Assembly (NCBI GenBank): GCA_951799445.1
Contig: OX637296.1
Location: forward strand, 25,234,001 to 25,298,000
Source of the DNA: Pseudisothecium myosuroides
Lineage: Eukaryota > Streptophyta > Bryopsida > Hypnales > Lembophyllaceae
Direction of reading: 5' to 3'
DNA: 64,000 nt
Shown here: in pieces, positions 23,651 through 36,225 of the stretch
Numbering within the stretch: the stretch's first letter is position 1
How the letters are laid out: each line of letters opens with the position of its first letter
Program-made: the position numbers and the translations under genes
The notes under the pieces: generated by a model
Told to the model about the DNA's origin: nothing
Seen by the model: the letters and a program-made list of their open reading frames with translations, nothing else
Databases searched by the model: none

Positions 23651-23892
23651 TTAAGGGAGCTAGCTTGTAAAGGGAGCTTGTGAAAGGGACTTTTCTTTCT
23701 TTTTCCCACAAGATATACCTCAAATTTCCATCTTTGCTACAATATACATCATGTCTACTATTAACAATGTAGCCATTCTGTATACTACATACAATCAAAC
23801 ACTCTCTAATCTATACAATTTACCTTAAAGCACTTATTGCAATCAAGCTCCCAATCTCTAGCCTTCCTTTCTATCTAATCCTTCACCTTCTA

Positions 23893-24076
23893 CAATAGAA
23901 CCTCTCTAAAGTAATAGAGTTGGGACCAGTCTGATACATTGCATTTGAGAGGTTATTACATTAGGGAGGGTCATGATGTTTGTATATGATTCATATTGTT
24001 AAGCTGGACTAGCAATCAATACTTCTTGATAGCGCTTTATTGGTTTACAGAGTATTGGATTAGGGAGGTTCTATTG
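23893..24076. mobile_element. Emigrant-like (pogo-type) MITE
   Basis: A 184-bp element flanked by TA, with ends CAATAGAACCTCTCTAAAGT and TTAGGGAGGTTCTATTG. CAGTA/CAATA(G/A)AACCTCT termini with TA duplication are characteristic of Emigrant/Lemi1 pogo-derived MITEs in plants. The element at 59535 has closely similar ends. Confidence 0.8.
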
Positions 24077-24127
24077 TATATAGAATCCCAATCTTCCTAC
24101 TTTACCTTCTAAAATTAATTTTTCGGT

Positions 24128-24485
24128 AAAGAGTCTTCCTTCTTAAGAAGGCGTCATTTGGACCAATGTTTTGGAGTCCAATGTGGAATCCTAACAAACA
24201 AACCCTTGATGTGCGCCACTCTTAAAGTGGTTGGAATTTGGTCAATGGAAAGCTTTTGGAGTTAAATTCAAGTTCGTTTGTGGAAATCCCCTTCATATAT
24301 CAATGCCAATTATCTTTTCATTTGATTTGATTTGAGGTGTGCTTCCAATTTTCCAATCCAAAATCCCCCTTGCTTTCGGATTTATTTAGAATTTAGAACT
24401 TGTGAAGTGCTTCATATTTACAATTTCATTTCATTCCACGTTCCATATTTATGAATTTAAATTAGTTTTATTTCAACTTTTAAGC
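24128..24485. repeat. dispersed repeat, deleted copy of 21935-23006
   Basis: It holds the same ordered blocks as 21935-23006 with internal deletions, and ends at TTTATTTCAACTTTTAAGC, aligning base for base with the left flank of the 23007 element. Homology stops there, at the start of the GC-richer pyruvate kinase upstream region. Confidence 0.7.
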
Positions 24486-25655
24486 ACCAGTCTTTCAAGC
24501 TGCGCTTTCCGTGATCCCCACTCTCTAATTGCAAGGCGTTCCCTCACCATTCAACCACAACCGTCAATCTTCCGAGGCTCTGCATCGACGGCTGAGGACC
24601 AACGAGACCCTCAAACCTCTCATCCTCTGGTGTGTCTATCTCTGACTCGATGGACGGATGGATGACGTCAAGCAGAGCGGGAGATAAGGATGAATGAATC
24701 CGGAGCGTCTCTTGAGACGACCGGCGCCTCCAGCCTCCCCCACTAGAAAGGAAGCAGCCGGCGTCGCATGTTGAAGGCATGCTTGGAAAGCCGAGCGACT
24801 ATCGAAAGGCGTGGACTCGGAGATGGAAAAGCCACGCGAGTCAACCTTCAAAATCTGTGGCCTAGCCCTTTTTTTCTTGCCATAGCCAATAGCCTGTTGC
24901 AAGGACCTCGGTCTCTCCGATTGCCAGTTTCAAGGGCTTGGGTTTACGAGGTCGATCGAAGCTAAGGTCGCCGGCGTCAGCTTCTGATTTGGATTCGCTC
25001 ATCGGGAGTACAGTAAGTTCTCGGCGATCGATCGGCGACCTCGATCTGTCTGGTGGGTTTGCTTGTCGATTGACCCTCAAGCTTGGATCCTGTGTACTTT
25101 GGTAGCTGCTGTCCGTTTGAATAGATTATTGCCACTCGTTACCCAATTGTCAAACTCTGTTCTACATTTCGAAGAGATTTTGTTTCGCACGGAGTAGCTC
25201 ATTGTGTTGCTCCTCAGATTGAATGCGTAAGCATCATTCGCAATCAATCCGTAAGCATATTCTGCCAGACTCTACTGACGTGGCTTCTAAGTTTGCATCA
25301 GGCTCTGTATTTCACTGTAGGTCTTTCGAAAATGGTTTCTAGCTAGCTGTGAGGTTTACAAGATCTTCGATTTCGTTTTTCTGCAGTTGAGAAGTGCTGT
25401 GCAGATGGGTTATGAATTTGGTGTAGAGTTTGAAGGATTGAACTCCTGACAAGTCATTCGACTGTGTGCTCCATCGTCGGCCATGGCCGGTCGGAAGCTA
25501 TTACTGTTTTCAATCTCTAACCCTGTTTGTTGTGTTTCTTGAAGTTTCTTTGACAGAGGAGGCGTAAGCAGTCGGCACTGTAATTGGAAAGGACGTTGGA
25601 TAGCGAGAGGTGTTTGGCGCCGTCTTGTCAGTTTGCAACCTTGTGTGCAGCAGCC
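24486..25655 (+). promoter_or_regulatory. pyruvate kinase promoter and leader with probable intron
   Basis: Base composition rises sharply from about 24486. A strong donor (GAGTACA|GTAAGTTC, GT at 25013-25014) and acceptor (TTTCTTTGACAG|AGG, ending 25556) bracket a T-rich 544-bp segment, so the 5' UTR probably has an intron at 25013-25556. The frame from 25584 is open into the coding exon, but the downstream Met at 25656 fits cytosolic pyruvate kinases better. Confidence 0.55.
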
Positions 25656-27873
25656 ATGGCGACCACCAAGTACAAGGACATGGCGACGTTACTCGATGAC
25701 ACCCTTCAGACCGATGGGAGCCACACCAGGGTGTCAAAGACGAAAATCGTCTGCACCTTGGGCCCCAAATCGAGAGAGGTGCCGATTCTGGAGAAGCTCT
25801 TGAAAGCGGGCATGAACGTGGCCCGGTTTAATTTCTCACATGGTACTTTTGAGTATCATCAACATACGCTTGACAACTTGCGGCAGGCCCAGCTCAACAC
25901 CGGCATCATGTGTGCTGTCCTTCTGGACACGAAGGTACCAATCCATCACTGTCTTTGCTGGTGTGAATTCTGGTTTTAAAAGTACGAGGTAACTTGTTCG
26001 AAGTTAATCCGGAAGTATATCAAGGAATTTTGAGTGTTGTAGACATCATGCAATGTGGCTATTCAAGGACTAGGTTCGTCCGCATTACTGAAAGTTTGAT
26101 CACAGGGACCCGAAATCCGAACAGGGCAACATAAGACTGGGAAGCCGATGAAGCTGATTCGCGGCAAGGAGATATGGATCACCACGGACTACGGTCAATT
26201 GGGCGACGAGAACATGATCTCCATGAGCTACCCAAAGCTTGCGGAACATGTCAAACCCGGCGCTGAGATTCTGTGCTCGGACGGAACCATCACCTTGACC
26301 GTCCTCGAATGCGACGTCGCCAGAGGAATGGTGAGGTGCCGGTGCGACAATACCACCATGCTCGGAGAGAAGAAGAATGTCAATCTGCCTGGCATCGTGG
26401 TGGACTTGCCCACCATCACCGCCAAGGATATTGACGACATTGTCCAGTGGGGAATCCCCAACAACATTGATTTCATTGCTGCCTCCTTCGTGCGGAAGGG
26501 CTCCGATGTGGTCGCAATCAAGAAGCTTCTGGGATCGCATGCTAGGACGATTCAAATCATTTCCAAGGTAATACTATTTACCGTTGCTATTCATGACTTT
26601 TCTTCTTCTTGGACTCCAGCGCTGAGACTTATTGTGTATTCCACACTTTGCAGCTGGAGAATCAAGAAGGTCTGGCGAACTTCGACGACATTCTGAAAGA
26701 AACAGACGGGATTATGGTCGCGAGAGGTGATCTGGGCATGGAGATTCCCACTGAGAAAATATTCCTCGCACAAAAGATGATGATTTACAAGTGCAATTCT
26801 GCAGGCAAGCCTGTGATCACTGCCACTCAGATGCTCGAGTCCATGATCAAGTACGTTCGCCCCACTCGCGCCGAGGCCACCGACGTGGCAAACGCCGTTC
26901 TCGACGGAACCGATTGTGTCATGCTCAGTGGAGAAACTGCCAATGGCGCCTACCCTGACCTCGCGGTACGCATCTCTCCCTCCTGAACCCTAATTCTCGA
27001 ACAACTCGTCGGCATTTTGTACCAATCCCCAAATCTACGGTACGGTAACAAGATTCGAACTGAAAAGGTGACACCCTAAAATCTTGATTTTGAGAATTTT
27101 GATTTTGATTTTGAGAACGTTAGAAATCGTATCAATTGGAGGTCATCTTTGAATCCCTATAACTTTTGCATACAGTATATCCAATTAAAACACTCTTTAG
27201 TACAATGCAATTCTCTCCCCATTGCTATCAGGAACATCCAAAAATTTGACCATTCTGACAACAGTAAGTATGCTCCAGTGTCCGTCTCTTTCCGGTGTCG
27301 CTCCCCTGGCTTACTTGTGTGCGCATGGTCAATTTCGTGCAGGTGGCGGTGATGTCGCGCATCTGTCAGGAGGCCGAGGCCTCGCTGGACTACGCAGCGA
27401 TCTTCAAAGAAATCATGAGGTCGGTCCCTCTGCCCATGAGCCCCCTGGAGAGCCTGGCCTCATCCGCCGTGCGCACGGCGAAGAAAGTGCGCGCCACCCT
27501 GATCATCGTCCTCACGCGCGGAGGCACCACCGCCAAGCTGGTGGCCAAGTACCGGCCGTCCGTCCCCATCTTGTCCGTCGCCGTGCCGGTGCTGACCACA
27601 GACAGCCTCACCTGGTCGTGCAGCGAGGAGTCCCCCGCAAGACACAGCCTGGTGTGCAGGGGCTTGCTGCCGCTCCTGGCCGAGGGCCGAGGGCTCCGCT
27701 CCACCGACGCCGAATCCACGGACGCTATCCTCAGCGGTGCCCTGGACGCCGCCCTGAAGCGCAAGCTGTGCGCTGTCGGAGACTCCATTGTGGCGTTGCA
27801 TCGCATTGGAGTCGCCAATGTCATCAAGATCTTGGAGGTCAAGGAGAAGGTGGTCAAGACTGCCGTCTCCTGA
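25656..27873 (+). CDS. PK: pyruvate kinase, cytosolic isozyme
   Basis: Transfers phosphate from phosphoenolpyruvate to ADP, the last glycolytic step, in the cytosol. Exons 25656-25934, 26106-26567, 26654-26965 and 27343-27873 have GT-AG junctions, all in phase 0, giving 527 aa, the normal length for plant cytosolic forms. Motifs in order: [35 protein letters not shown] split across exon 1/2, SDGTITLTV in the B domain, [24 protein letters not shown] with the catalytic Lys at about 247, [44 protein letters not shown] and [12 protein letters not shown]. The C-terminal regulatory domain is exon 4. No transit peptide is apparent, which argues against a plastid form. Exon 4 is far richer in G and C than exons 1-3. 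ATG 25656 was chosen because the upstream in-frame Met lies in the leader. Confidence 0.96.
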
Positions 27874-28859
27874 CTCACGAGTCCAAGACCGTGGGCGTCG
27901 AGGCCCATGGCCGCGGATTGCGGACCTCAGATTGTCCGTGAATTTTGTAGGTGGCTTTGAATCTCTTATTATGACAGGCATATGTTCGACTGAAATTTAA
28001 GTGTGGATTATGTTTTCAGATGAGGGTACAGACTTATTACTGTAGTACAGTGGATTGAAGAGAGAGGGAGAGTTGCAATTTTCTGTAGCATAAGAAAAGC
28101 AGACGGAAGAAGAGGCTTAAACCCTAATTTAGTACTTCATTCATAGGGTTGTACCTGGATTAGTACTTCATTATTTTACCACCAGAATTAGCAGTGGATA
28201 GCGGTACAGACGTACATTTAGTTCGAGACTTCGAGGTTTCATTCATGGGTGTATTTTTAGGGCTTTTTATTCGATTAATCCTTACTTTTTTATTCCCTTT
28301 TAGAAGTCTTAACAACTGACAGATGAACCTATTGTTCAACGTAATGTGCACAGCATGGAGTTTGCGTACAGTATCGGTTGCACATTAGCATTGTCTGTCG
28401 GTAATAGTCACACCCAATCATTACAAATGAGGCTTCAGTAGACTATATGGCATTTGTTACCTCCCAAATTCCAAGACTTGTGTGAATATGTGTCACCGAA
28501 ATCCACCTTGTCAAGTGCCTTTTCCAAAAATTTGTAAGAAAATGTTTATTTTGCATTTCCATTAAGGTAAGAGGCTCTGAAAGCAAGCATCTAACGGCTG
28601 ATCCGCCTTTTTCATGTGGTTTCTTGGACGAGATTATTTTTAGCTCATTTTTTAGACAAAGAGAAATAGATTTTGATTGTAACACAAGTCATTTTGTATT
28701 ATTTGAATAATTTTTGAATTACTTATGAATTTTCAAACAAGATGAGTCATAGGTTCTGTGAATAGGTTTTTATTTCTTTTCTAAAATAAATCCCTAGGGT
28801 AGAGTTCAAACTCTAGGAGGTAAATTACTTCAAAAAGGAATCTTAATTACACCTAAGAG
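27874..28859. other. pyruvate kinase 3' flank, no further gene seen
   Basis: The first few hundred bases are probably 3' UTR. After about 28150 the sequence becomes AT-rich with no recognisable features. Confidence 0.5.
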
Positions 28860-30065
28860 ATCCAATTGCAAGATTTTTTAAGTACAAATCCCATACATCA
28901 TGTCAATAACCATCGTTTAGAACCACTTATCATAATTTCAGTTGGTTTCGGTTGTCTATCTTTTGCTCCAATTAAACTTCACTTCAATTGTTCTTCTCTT
29001 TTTAATTCTTTTCTCCAAGATTCTCCTCATTGCTATTCATCTTTAGCTTTTCTCCAATTGGTTTCTTGGCTTTGTCTTCTTCCATAAAATTCTCCTCTTT
29101 AGTCTTGCACTCCATCTTTAAATTATCAAACCGTTGGCAAAATGCACACTTCTTTATTTTCTTTTTAGAATATTCTTTATCCATTTTTATTTTATTTATT
29201 AATCTCAATTTCTATTTTTATATTTAATGACATTAATTTAAATTATACCTCTCAATTAATTACTCTCAATGATTTAATAATCACTCTAAGTTATCACCAA
29301 TTGGTATTATTTATAATCGAACCTATCATTTTCCAATTGGTTATATTTCTCTAACTTCTCCGATTGGTTTCACACAAAATCTCTCAATCACTCAAAACTC
29401 CCTGATCTCTCAATACACAGATTTCCGATTGGCTCAATGCTCACATTCACTCGATACAGACTCATCACATCAATTATAATTGTAAAATCCAATTGTTACA
29501 TTCACGGTTCTCAATTTAATATCACATCACTTAATTCTTTACTTTCTCTCAACATCACAAATTCTCTCAAACACCCAATTGATACTCACAGGCTTTCCAT
29601 ACACTCTTAATTATCCAATTTATCAATATTCTCACAATTGTTTACTCACTTCCAGTCACAGTTTACTTCACCAATTGAACTCACATTCAAACTCATAGTT
29701 TCTCAATTAACTCCAATTGAACATCCAAACACACACACAACCATTACACAAACTCACAATTGCAAACATTCACTATATTCATAAAACCAAAACCAAAATA
29801 CAAAACTTCTAATTGTTTTACTTCCGGCGATTGGAAGGAGCTCCTGCACCATGCAAAGGAAAAACTAAATTGCCAATTGAAACTACCTGCCTATAAGCCC
29901 AAGTTTCCAACCAACTTAACTACCAATTGGAATTCTACTCCTTTACCGCTCACTTCAATTGAATCTTGATCCCAATTGGTAACTTCCGCTAGTAAACTCC
30001 TAAACTACACATCCAATTGGTAAAATCTACAAATAGACATGGAAAATAACCAATTGAATAAAAAG
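28860..30065. repeat. CAATTG-dense, G-poor block
   Basis: The palindromic hexamer CAATTG occurs about 17 times in 1.2 kb, often as CCAATTGG or CCAATTGA. Examples are near 29055, 29301, 29334, 29491, 29578, 29636, 29675, 29716, 29758, 29873, 29925, 29958, 29974, 30014 and 30051. Between them the plus strand is rich in A, C and T but very poor in G (29220-29800). There is no fixed period, so it could be a strongly diverged tandem array. No convincing gene. Confidence 0.55.
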
Positions 30066-31101
30066 TAAAATAACATTCAGACTACAGGTTCCTATTCATG
30101 ATCCTAGGTCTTCCATAAACCGTTCACATGCAACTTCTAGAGAAAAATGGGAAAAGCAAAGAGAATGATTGGCTCTTGCAATAAATAATTTTTTTTTATC
30201 GATCCATTCAATGACTATAGAAGTTCCATTAAAAGACCCCTTCACTTCCATTTCAGGCGAGTCTATATGGGCAATTCTAAATGCCCACTTGCTTTCAGAG
30301 CCTCCTACCTTGCACTAGATTGGTATGAGAGTGTGTCAAACAAAATTCAAAACTTTGACCAAGTTCATTCCAAGATGTTTACATTTCACTCTTAAAAATT
30401 CTTTGCATTATGAACCTTAAGAAAAACAAGAAAATGTCTACTTTCAAATCAAGATTTTGGACAAAAAAGTTAGTTAATTATGATAAATGTAACCATAGGA
30501 TCTTAATTATGCCTTTGTGTAGAAAACATACAAAAAAATTTTGATTTCAAATTCTTTACCATTATTAGATCAATGCAATCAAAATAGAAAGTGTACTTCT
30601 TTTAATATGCTTGCAAGTATATCACAACTTCTTAATAGAAGAAAAAATAATTGAAAAATTAGAGGATGTGGAATTTAGTTTTCAAGTTTAGAATGATGTA
30701 TGTACTTGATTTGAGAAGTACAACACCACAAGTAAGAATTTATTTACCTTGCATTACCATGATGCCTTTGTGAAGGTCAAAACATCAAGAAATATCACAA
30801 GATTCATAGAAATTCACAAAAGACTTGTTTTAGAGTTGAAACAATAGATTGTTGTACCACATTAATACAAAGTAGAAAAAACTCTTTTTAAAAAAAACTT
30901 AAAACACAAAAACTTATGATCTAAAAATCGAATCTATTTGCCAGATGTCAACAAGGTGCATGTCATGGCCTTTAGTGTTAAAAAACTACTTTCTAGCAAT
31001 CTTTTGATAATTACAAGAATTAAAACTGTAATGCTAAAACATTTAATAATCCATAGAAAATGCATGTGAACTTTCATGAGCTCGCAAAATATTATAATAT
31101 T
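30066..31101. other. AT-rich DNA left of the large inverted repeat
   Basis: No gene seen. The right part probably contains the rest of the TTAA-type element whose end lies inside the left arm at 31228. Confidence 0.5.
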
Positions 31102-32788
31102 TTTTTCACACATAAAAAAATGTGCATCCTAAAATTACATTGGCACTTGTAAACAATTCAAAAGTCAAATCTCTGTGATTGACCAAAACTTCAAACTTCA
31201 AAACTTGCTTTGAAGGATTTTTAGGGGTTAAAGTAAAGAAAAAAACATTAATTTTGCACCTTATTATGTTAGTTCTTTAGCGTCAAATCTTTTTAGTATC
31301 AATTTTTTTTTATTATAGATTTCGAATTTGAAAAAAAATTAATATTACAGATTTAAACGAAGAATCTTCAAAATACAATTCAAACAATAAGCATTTGATT
31401 ATAATTCTTTAACTCCTGAAGTTTTAGGACTATGGCCTTCAGCAAAAGCCACTCAAGAATTGCCATGTAGCAAGAAGTGCTACGATGGGGAAAAAAAACT
31501 TTATTTTCATATTCAAGCACAGGAGCTTACATTAGCTTTGTATGAAAATGTATGGAGTTTATTTCATAAACTTTTACCAAATAAATTGTAAGATATTAGT
31601 ATTCAAAACAAATTAAAAGGTTGGAAAAAAAGAAATTTACACCTTGTCAAACAAGATTTTTAGGCTTTGAGTTCCCTTTCAATTACAATTTTTTACACTA
31701 CATTACAAGAAGAGTGAGGCTTGATGAAAGGCCCTAACTCTAACTAGCAATGATGTCATAATTTATTTTTTAAATTAAAAAATCACAGTCCTTACTAGCT
31801 AGTCAATCAAATCTCCGCTAGCAAGGATTGCAACTATTAAAATAGTAGTAGTAGTAGTAGTAGTAGTGTTTTAAAGTTAAAAAAAAATTCAATAGGTGAT
31901 GTCACTGCTAGTCCAATTTTGTGGTCCTTTTTAGGCCTTGTTTTTCTTGTAATGACCCATGGTAGCTCATCACAAAGAAGCAATTGACTTCTCAAAGCCA
32001 TGTTGTTCTTATCTCCCGCCTATGTAGTACCCATTAGGACAATGGCAATTGTACCAAACCAATCACTGCCGCCATGGAAGTTTAATTGCATGTAATGAGG
32101 TAAGCCTCTTTGAATGAAATTTTGTGATTATGAATGAAGGATCATGAGACTTGAAGGGTCAATTGTTGCGATTACGTACTTGTATTTGACCCATATGGTT
32201 TGTAAAGATAGTTTTGATACCATATAATTAGAAACCTACGGCATGCAACTCTCAATGGGTCTTCACCGATCAATGCATCCCATGAAAGTAAAATAGGTGT
32301 TGCATGGTTGCATAGATTGTTGCGGACTTGCTTTTTGAATGAAATTATTAATATCTAGATGAGTGGAATGACATTTCATCAAAAATCTAGAAATATATAG
32401 ATGTAAAGTTATAATTTTGTCGCCTTTGTAAAGATCAAAAGTTCTTCTATTTTGGAAGATTGGCGTTTAACAAAAATTCATTACTTTATTAATACAATAG
32501 ATACCTACATGGCTTACAAAAGAATGTGATAACAAAGTTGATTTATTCCATTTTAAAAATTGCATTGGCCCAAAGTCTTGAACTTCAATTCTCTCACATA
32601 ACATTTCATCCTAAATATTGGGTTTGTGTGCATGTTTGTTAAATTTATACCATCAAGCTTCGAGTCATGAGGCCTATTTTCTACAATCAATGTAGAAACG
32701 CAACTAAAAATTCTAACTTCAATTGTATTTGCTAAAATGAAATATATCACCCACCTAGTTTCATACATTTAGCAATCATGCATGTATA

Positions 32789-32857
<69 letters not shown>

Positions 32858-33668
32858 ATTCACATACACACACACGCATAAATATTTGATTTTAAAAAGA
32901 AAAAATTGACAATTTTCTAAAGTGAAAAAATTTATGATTTTCATTGAAGTGACAAGTTATCTATATTTAGTAAATTTAATAAAATTATAAATATGGATTA
33001 AATGCCATTCATTTGTCTAAGCACATTTGAATGCAAGGATCATTGGTATGGTTGAAATAACCTATCAACAACAACTTTTAGGTGATGCATTTATCCAATC
33101 ATCACACAAAAAAGGTCATGTGCTATAAATATGTGATTATATGACGTTGGATCTCATTTTACAACATGTAGCCAAGGGATAAATACAACTTTGTTTTCAA
33201 ATAATTGATCTTTCACTTTTCACTTATAAAATTCCATCCTCATTAAAAAGGCTTTTCTATAAAGACAATATTACTACAAAAATTCAACAATTCTCAATTG
33301 CAATTCTAGAATAAGTTAGATTTTGAAGTTGAATCTAAACATTTGGTAATATTTTGGGTATTGGTTGATTGCATTAGAAGTGACTATTTTGAAGTGTTTT
33401 TGGGTGAAATTTGTCATATTAATACTAAATACTAAATTGTTACACTTAAAAATTTGAGATTGCATCTGGAATCCATACTAGCAATTACAAAAATGCCTAG
33501 AGGTTGGCCAATTTGAAGTGCAAAACTAGTTAAGTTCACTTAACATTCAAAAAAATTATTTTTTACTTGTAGCTTGTTATAATATAAAACATTTGATAGG
33601 GATTTTTTTTAATGTCAATTAGCTTAAAAGTTATGAATGTAATCAACTTTAAGACATAATTAAATTAA
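31102..33668 (+). repeat. left arm of a giant inverted repeat
   Basis: About 2567 bases reappear in reverse complement at 36226-38797. Point differences I could find are few (single substitutions near 31270 and 31315 and small length changes in simple repeats), so identity is well above 99 percent by eye. The arm contains a TTAA-family terminus (TTTTTAGGGG then TTAA, 31219-31232), a (TAG)8 run at 31843-31866 and a TA/GA microsatellite at 32799-32856. The 71-aa frame at 32553-32768 (minus) is copied exactly in the other arm, but has no known motif and I do not call it a gene. Confidence 0.95.
32799..32856. repeat. (TA)n(GA)n microsatellite in the left arm
   Basis: About 18 TA followed by 11 GA units. 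The corresponding tract in the right arm (37040-37100) has about 13 TC and 17 TA units, so the two arms differ by one or two units. Confidence 0.9.
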
Positions 33669-34471
33669 CCCCTGAGGAGACCAAATTTGAATTTATTTTA
33701 ATTCCCTTTGGTTCTGTGTATTGTTTCCCTTTATCAATGGAAATTGTCCATGTGTTTCAAAAGAGAAAAAAGAATTGAATTTATTAGGTAGCACAAAGAA
33801 AATCACAAGAAGTTAGTATACAATTTTTTTTAATTTTTTTTTTTATAGAAAGTATTTCTGTCTACATGGGAAGATTTGATTTATTCTGTTTGGACTAGTG
33901 ATGGGAAAGTTATGAACAATCTAGTTTTTGGGCAATGTAAGCATCTTCTTGAATAATTACTTGTGAGATTCACTATTGAATTCAATATTTGAATTTTGTA
34001 AAAGAAAGATTGGATTTAGTTCATTTGCTAAAAAAATCTATCCCTTGGATTTATGGTGTTTTTATTCTAGCTTAGACCTAATATTAATCATTTAATTTTT
34101 CCTTCTATCTCGTACCTACTTCTATTTAACAGTTTTTCAAAGAATGAAATTTAAGTGTAAACTTTTTTAATTTTTTTCCTAGAGAGTTTTAACTCAATTA
34201 ATAAACTTAAAAAGATTTAAAATTTGAAATTGGCAATGCAAAATTTTAAGCTAAGAAGTTTTAAAGCTTTAAAATCTAGTCATGCAAATCTTGCAATCCT
34301 TGTGCAATCAATTTTATTTGAAATTTCTTCCAAATATTCTAATACTAATGTAAGATACTATGGTTTGAAATGCAAAAGAAACAATTTCTAAAGTTTTTTG
34401 CACTTTCCAATAGAATTGGTAGTTTTGACTGGTTTTTGATAAATAGGCTTTGGCACTTTAGCCAGGAATTA
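33669..34471 (+). mobile_element. TTAA-type element, copy E, in the palindrome spacer
   Basis: The left end is TTAA followed by CCCCTGAGGAGACCAAATTT. The interior shares landmarks with copies A and B (TCTGTCTACATGGGAAG, GGACTAGTGATGGGAAAGTTATG, AAGATACTATGGTTTG), and the right end is a degraded CTTTGGCACTTTAGCCAGGAATTAA. The left terminus coincides with the inner boundary of the palindrome. No coding capacity. Confidence 0.6.
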
Positions 34472-36225
34472 ATAATTTAGAACATTTAGAAGTTAGAAGT
34501 TATCAAGTTTTAGTAATTAAAATTTACAAATAATTCAACAAAACAAATTTTTAAATTTAAAAAAAAATTCAATTTATAAGTTTAATCAAATTAAAAATTT
34601 ACAAATCAACAACTGTTTAGAATTTAAATTGTAAACAATGAAATTTTTTAACTAGTCAATATTCAAACAACACTAATATTTCTATCTTTGCAAAATATGT
34701 AGAAGTTTATTATTTTATATAGCCTTTTAGATTTAAAATAAACCTTCAAAATAGACCTTTGTCACAATTTAGTCCTAACCAATTATTTCTCTTTGTTCTT
34801 GAATTTCTCACTTTTTTTGACATACTTCGACATCCTTGGAAAAATCAGGGCAGATTCTCACAAACGAGTGCACCTACTCCTTGAACAATTGTCAACCTCT
34901 ACATTTAATTACAAAAATGATTGTAAAAATTATAAATACAAAATCGTAAACTATTGTGCTATAAACCATTGTGTTGTAACAATATACACTATACATATGA
35001 AATGATGCACAATTTGAACTCATTGGTATAAATTTTTAGAAAATTACTATATGAAGAGATATAGATTATGACACAATGTAAAATGTCAATAGATACTTTG
35101 AAGAAGACTTATAAAGCTCCACAATCCCTAATTCAATTTCCCAATTCCTTTCTATGCAAGTTTGAATGGAAACTTACCTTATTTAGGAGGCCCAAAAAAT
35201 GTCTTCTCTATCATTCTACAAAGAATAAATTGATTGGATGAATCACCTAGTGTTTCTTCCATTGATGGCATCCCTCTTCTTCTACCGTACCACAATATTT
35301 TCACCTCTTCCTAGACATTTTCTTCTTCTTAGGAAGTGGTGCCAACTTTCCCGTTTCCAATGATGATGGCTTATTTCCCAAATGGGGATGCATCACGAAA
35401 TTCATCAAAGGTATAAGCCACATACCGTTAGAACCAAGTGGAAATAGGAACAAAGAACAAAGGAAATAGAAATGGTGGAAATACACCACCAGCAAAAATT
35501 CCAACAAATGAAGCCTAAATTGGTACTAGTATTTCCAACTTGGAAATTTAAATTCCATCATTCTTCCTCGATGGTGATTGCAAATACATGGAATTCAAAA
35601 AAAAGTTGTAATGAAATTGACCTTGGAAGTGAAGAGAAGCACCTCGTCAAAGCAAAAGGAGCCAAAATCTAGAACCATATGATGAAAGGATTGTAGGAGT
35701 TTTAGATGAAGATGAAACTGAATCTAATCAATTTCTAAACTTCCATGGAAAACCTAACAATGGTAGTTTATCACAACGAGAAACTCAACTTCTCAAAGCC
35801 ATGTTGTTCTTCTCTCCCACCTATGTGGTACCTACTGTATTAGGACAACGGCAATTGTACTTGATCAATCACTACCACCATAGGAATTTAATTGCATGTA
35901 ATGAGGTAAGCCTCTTAGAATAGAATTCTATGATTACAAATGAAGGGTCATGAGACTTGAAGGGTCAATTGTTACTAATAATTGACGGATGTCATTTATA
36001 AAAATAGTTTTCATACCCTATAATTAGAAACTTCGGACATCCAATTCTCAACAGGTCTACAACAATCAACGCATTCTTTGAAAGTAAAATAGGTGTTTCA
36101 TGCTTGCATAGATAGTTGAGGACTTGCAATTTTTAGTAAAAATTTAATGAATAAAAATCACAACAAAATTGAGACCATCACGGCCTATCCAAAATCCAAT
36201 AGGTCTCCTCAGGGGACGATGGACT
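34472..36225. other. palindrome spacer with a diverged third copy of arm sequence
   Basis: No gene seen. Positions about 35770-36140 are a diverged direct copy of 31965-32335 in the left arm (shared phrases CTTCTCAAAGCCATGTTGTT, GCATGTAATGAGGTAAGCC, GAGACTTGAAGGGTCAATTG). The spacer ends with GGTCTCCTCAGGGG (36202-36215), the exact complement of the first 14 bases of the element at 33669. Then come ACGATGGACT and TTAA. Confidence 0.7.

Noticed and set aside
26100..26555. 151-aa antisense frame across pyruvate kinase exon 2
   Set aside because: Shadow of the real exon; no independent motif.
27222..27981. Long frames of 239, 172 and 173 aa overlapping the pyruvate kinase last exon
   Set aside because: Antisense and out-of-frame shadows caused by very high GC in a true coding exon.
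32553..32768. 71-aa frame duplicated exactly in both arms of the palindrome
   Set aside because: Identity is explained by the arm duplication; composition and lack of motifs do not support a gene.
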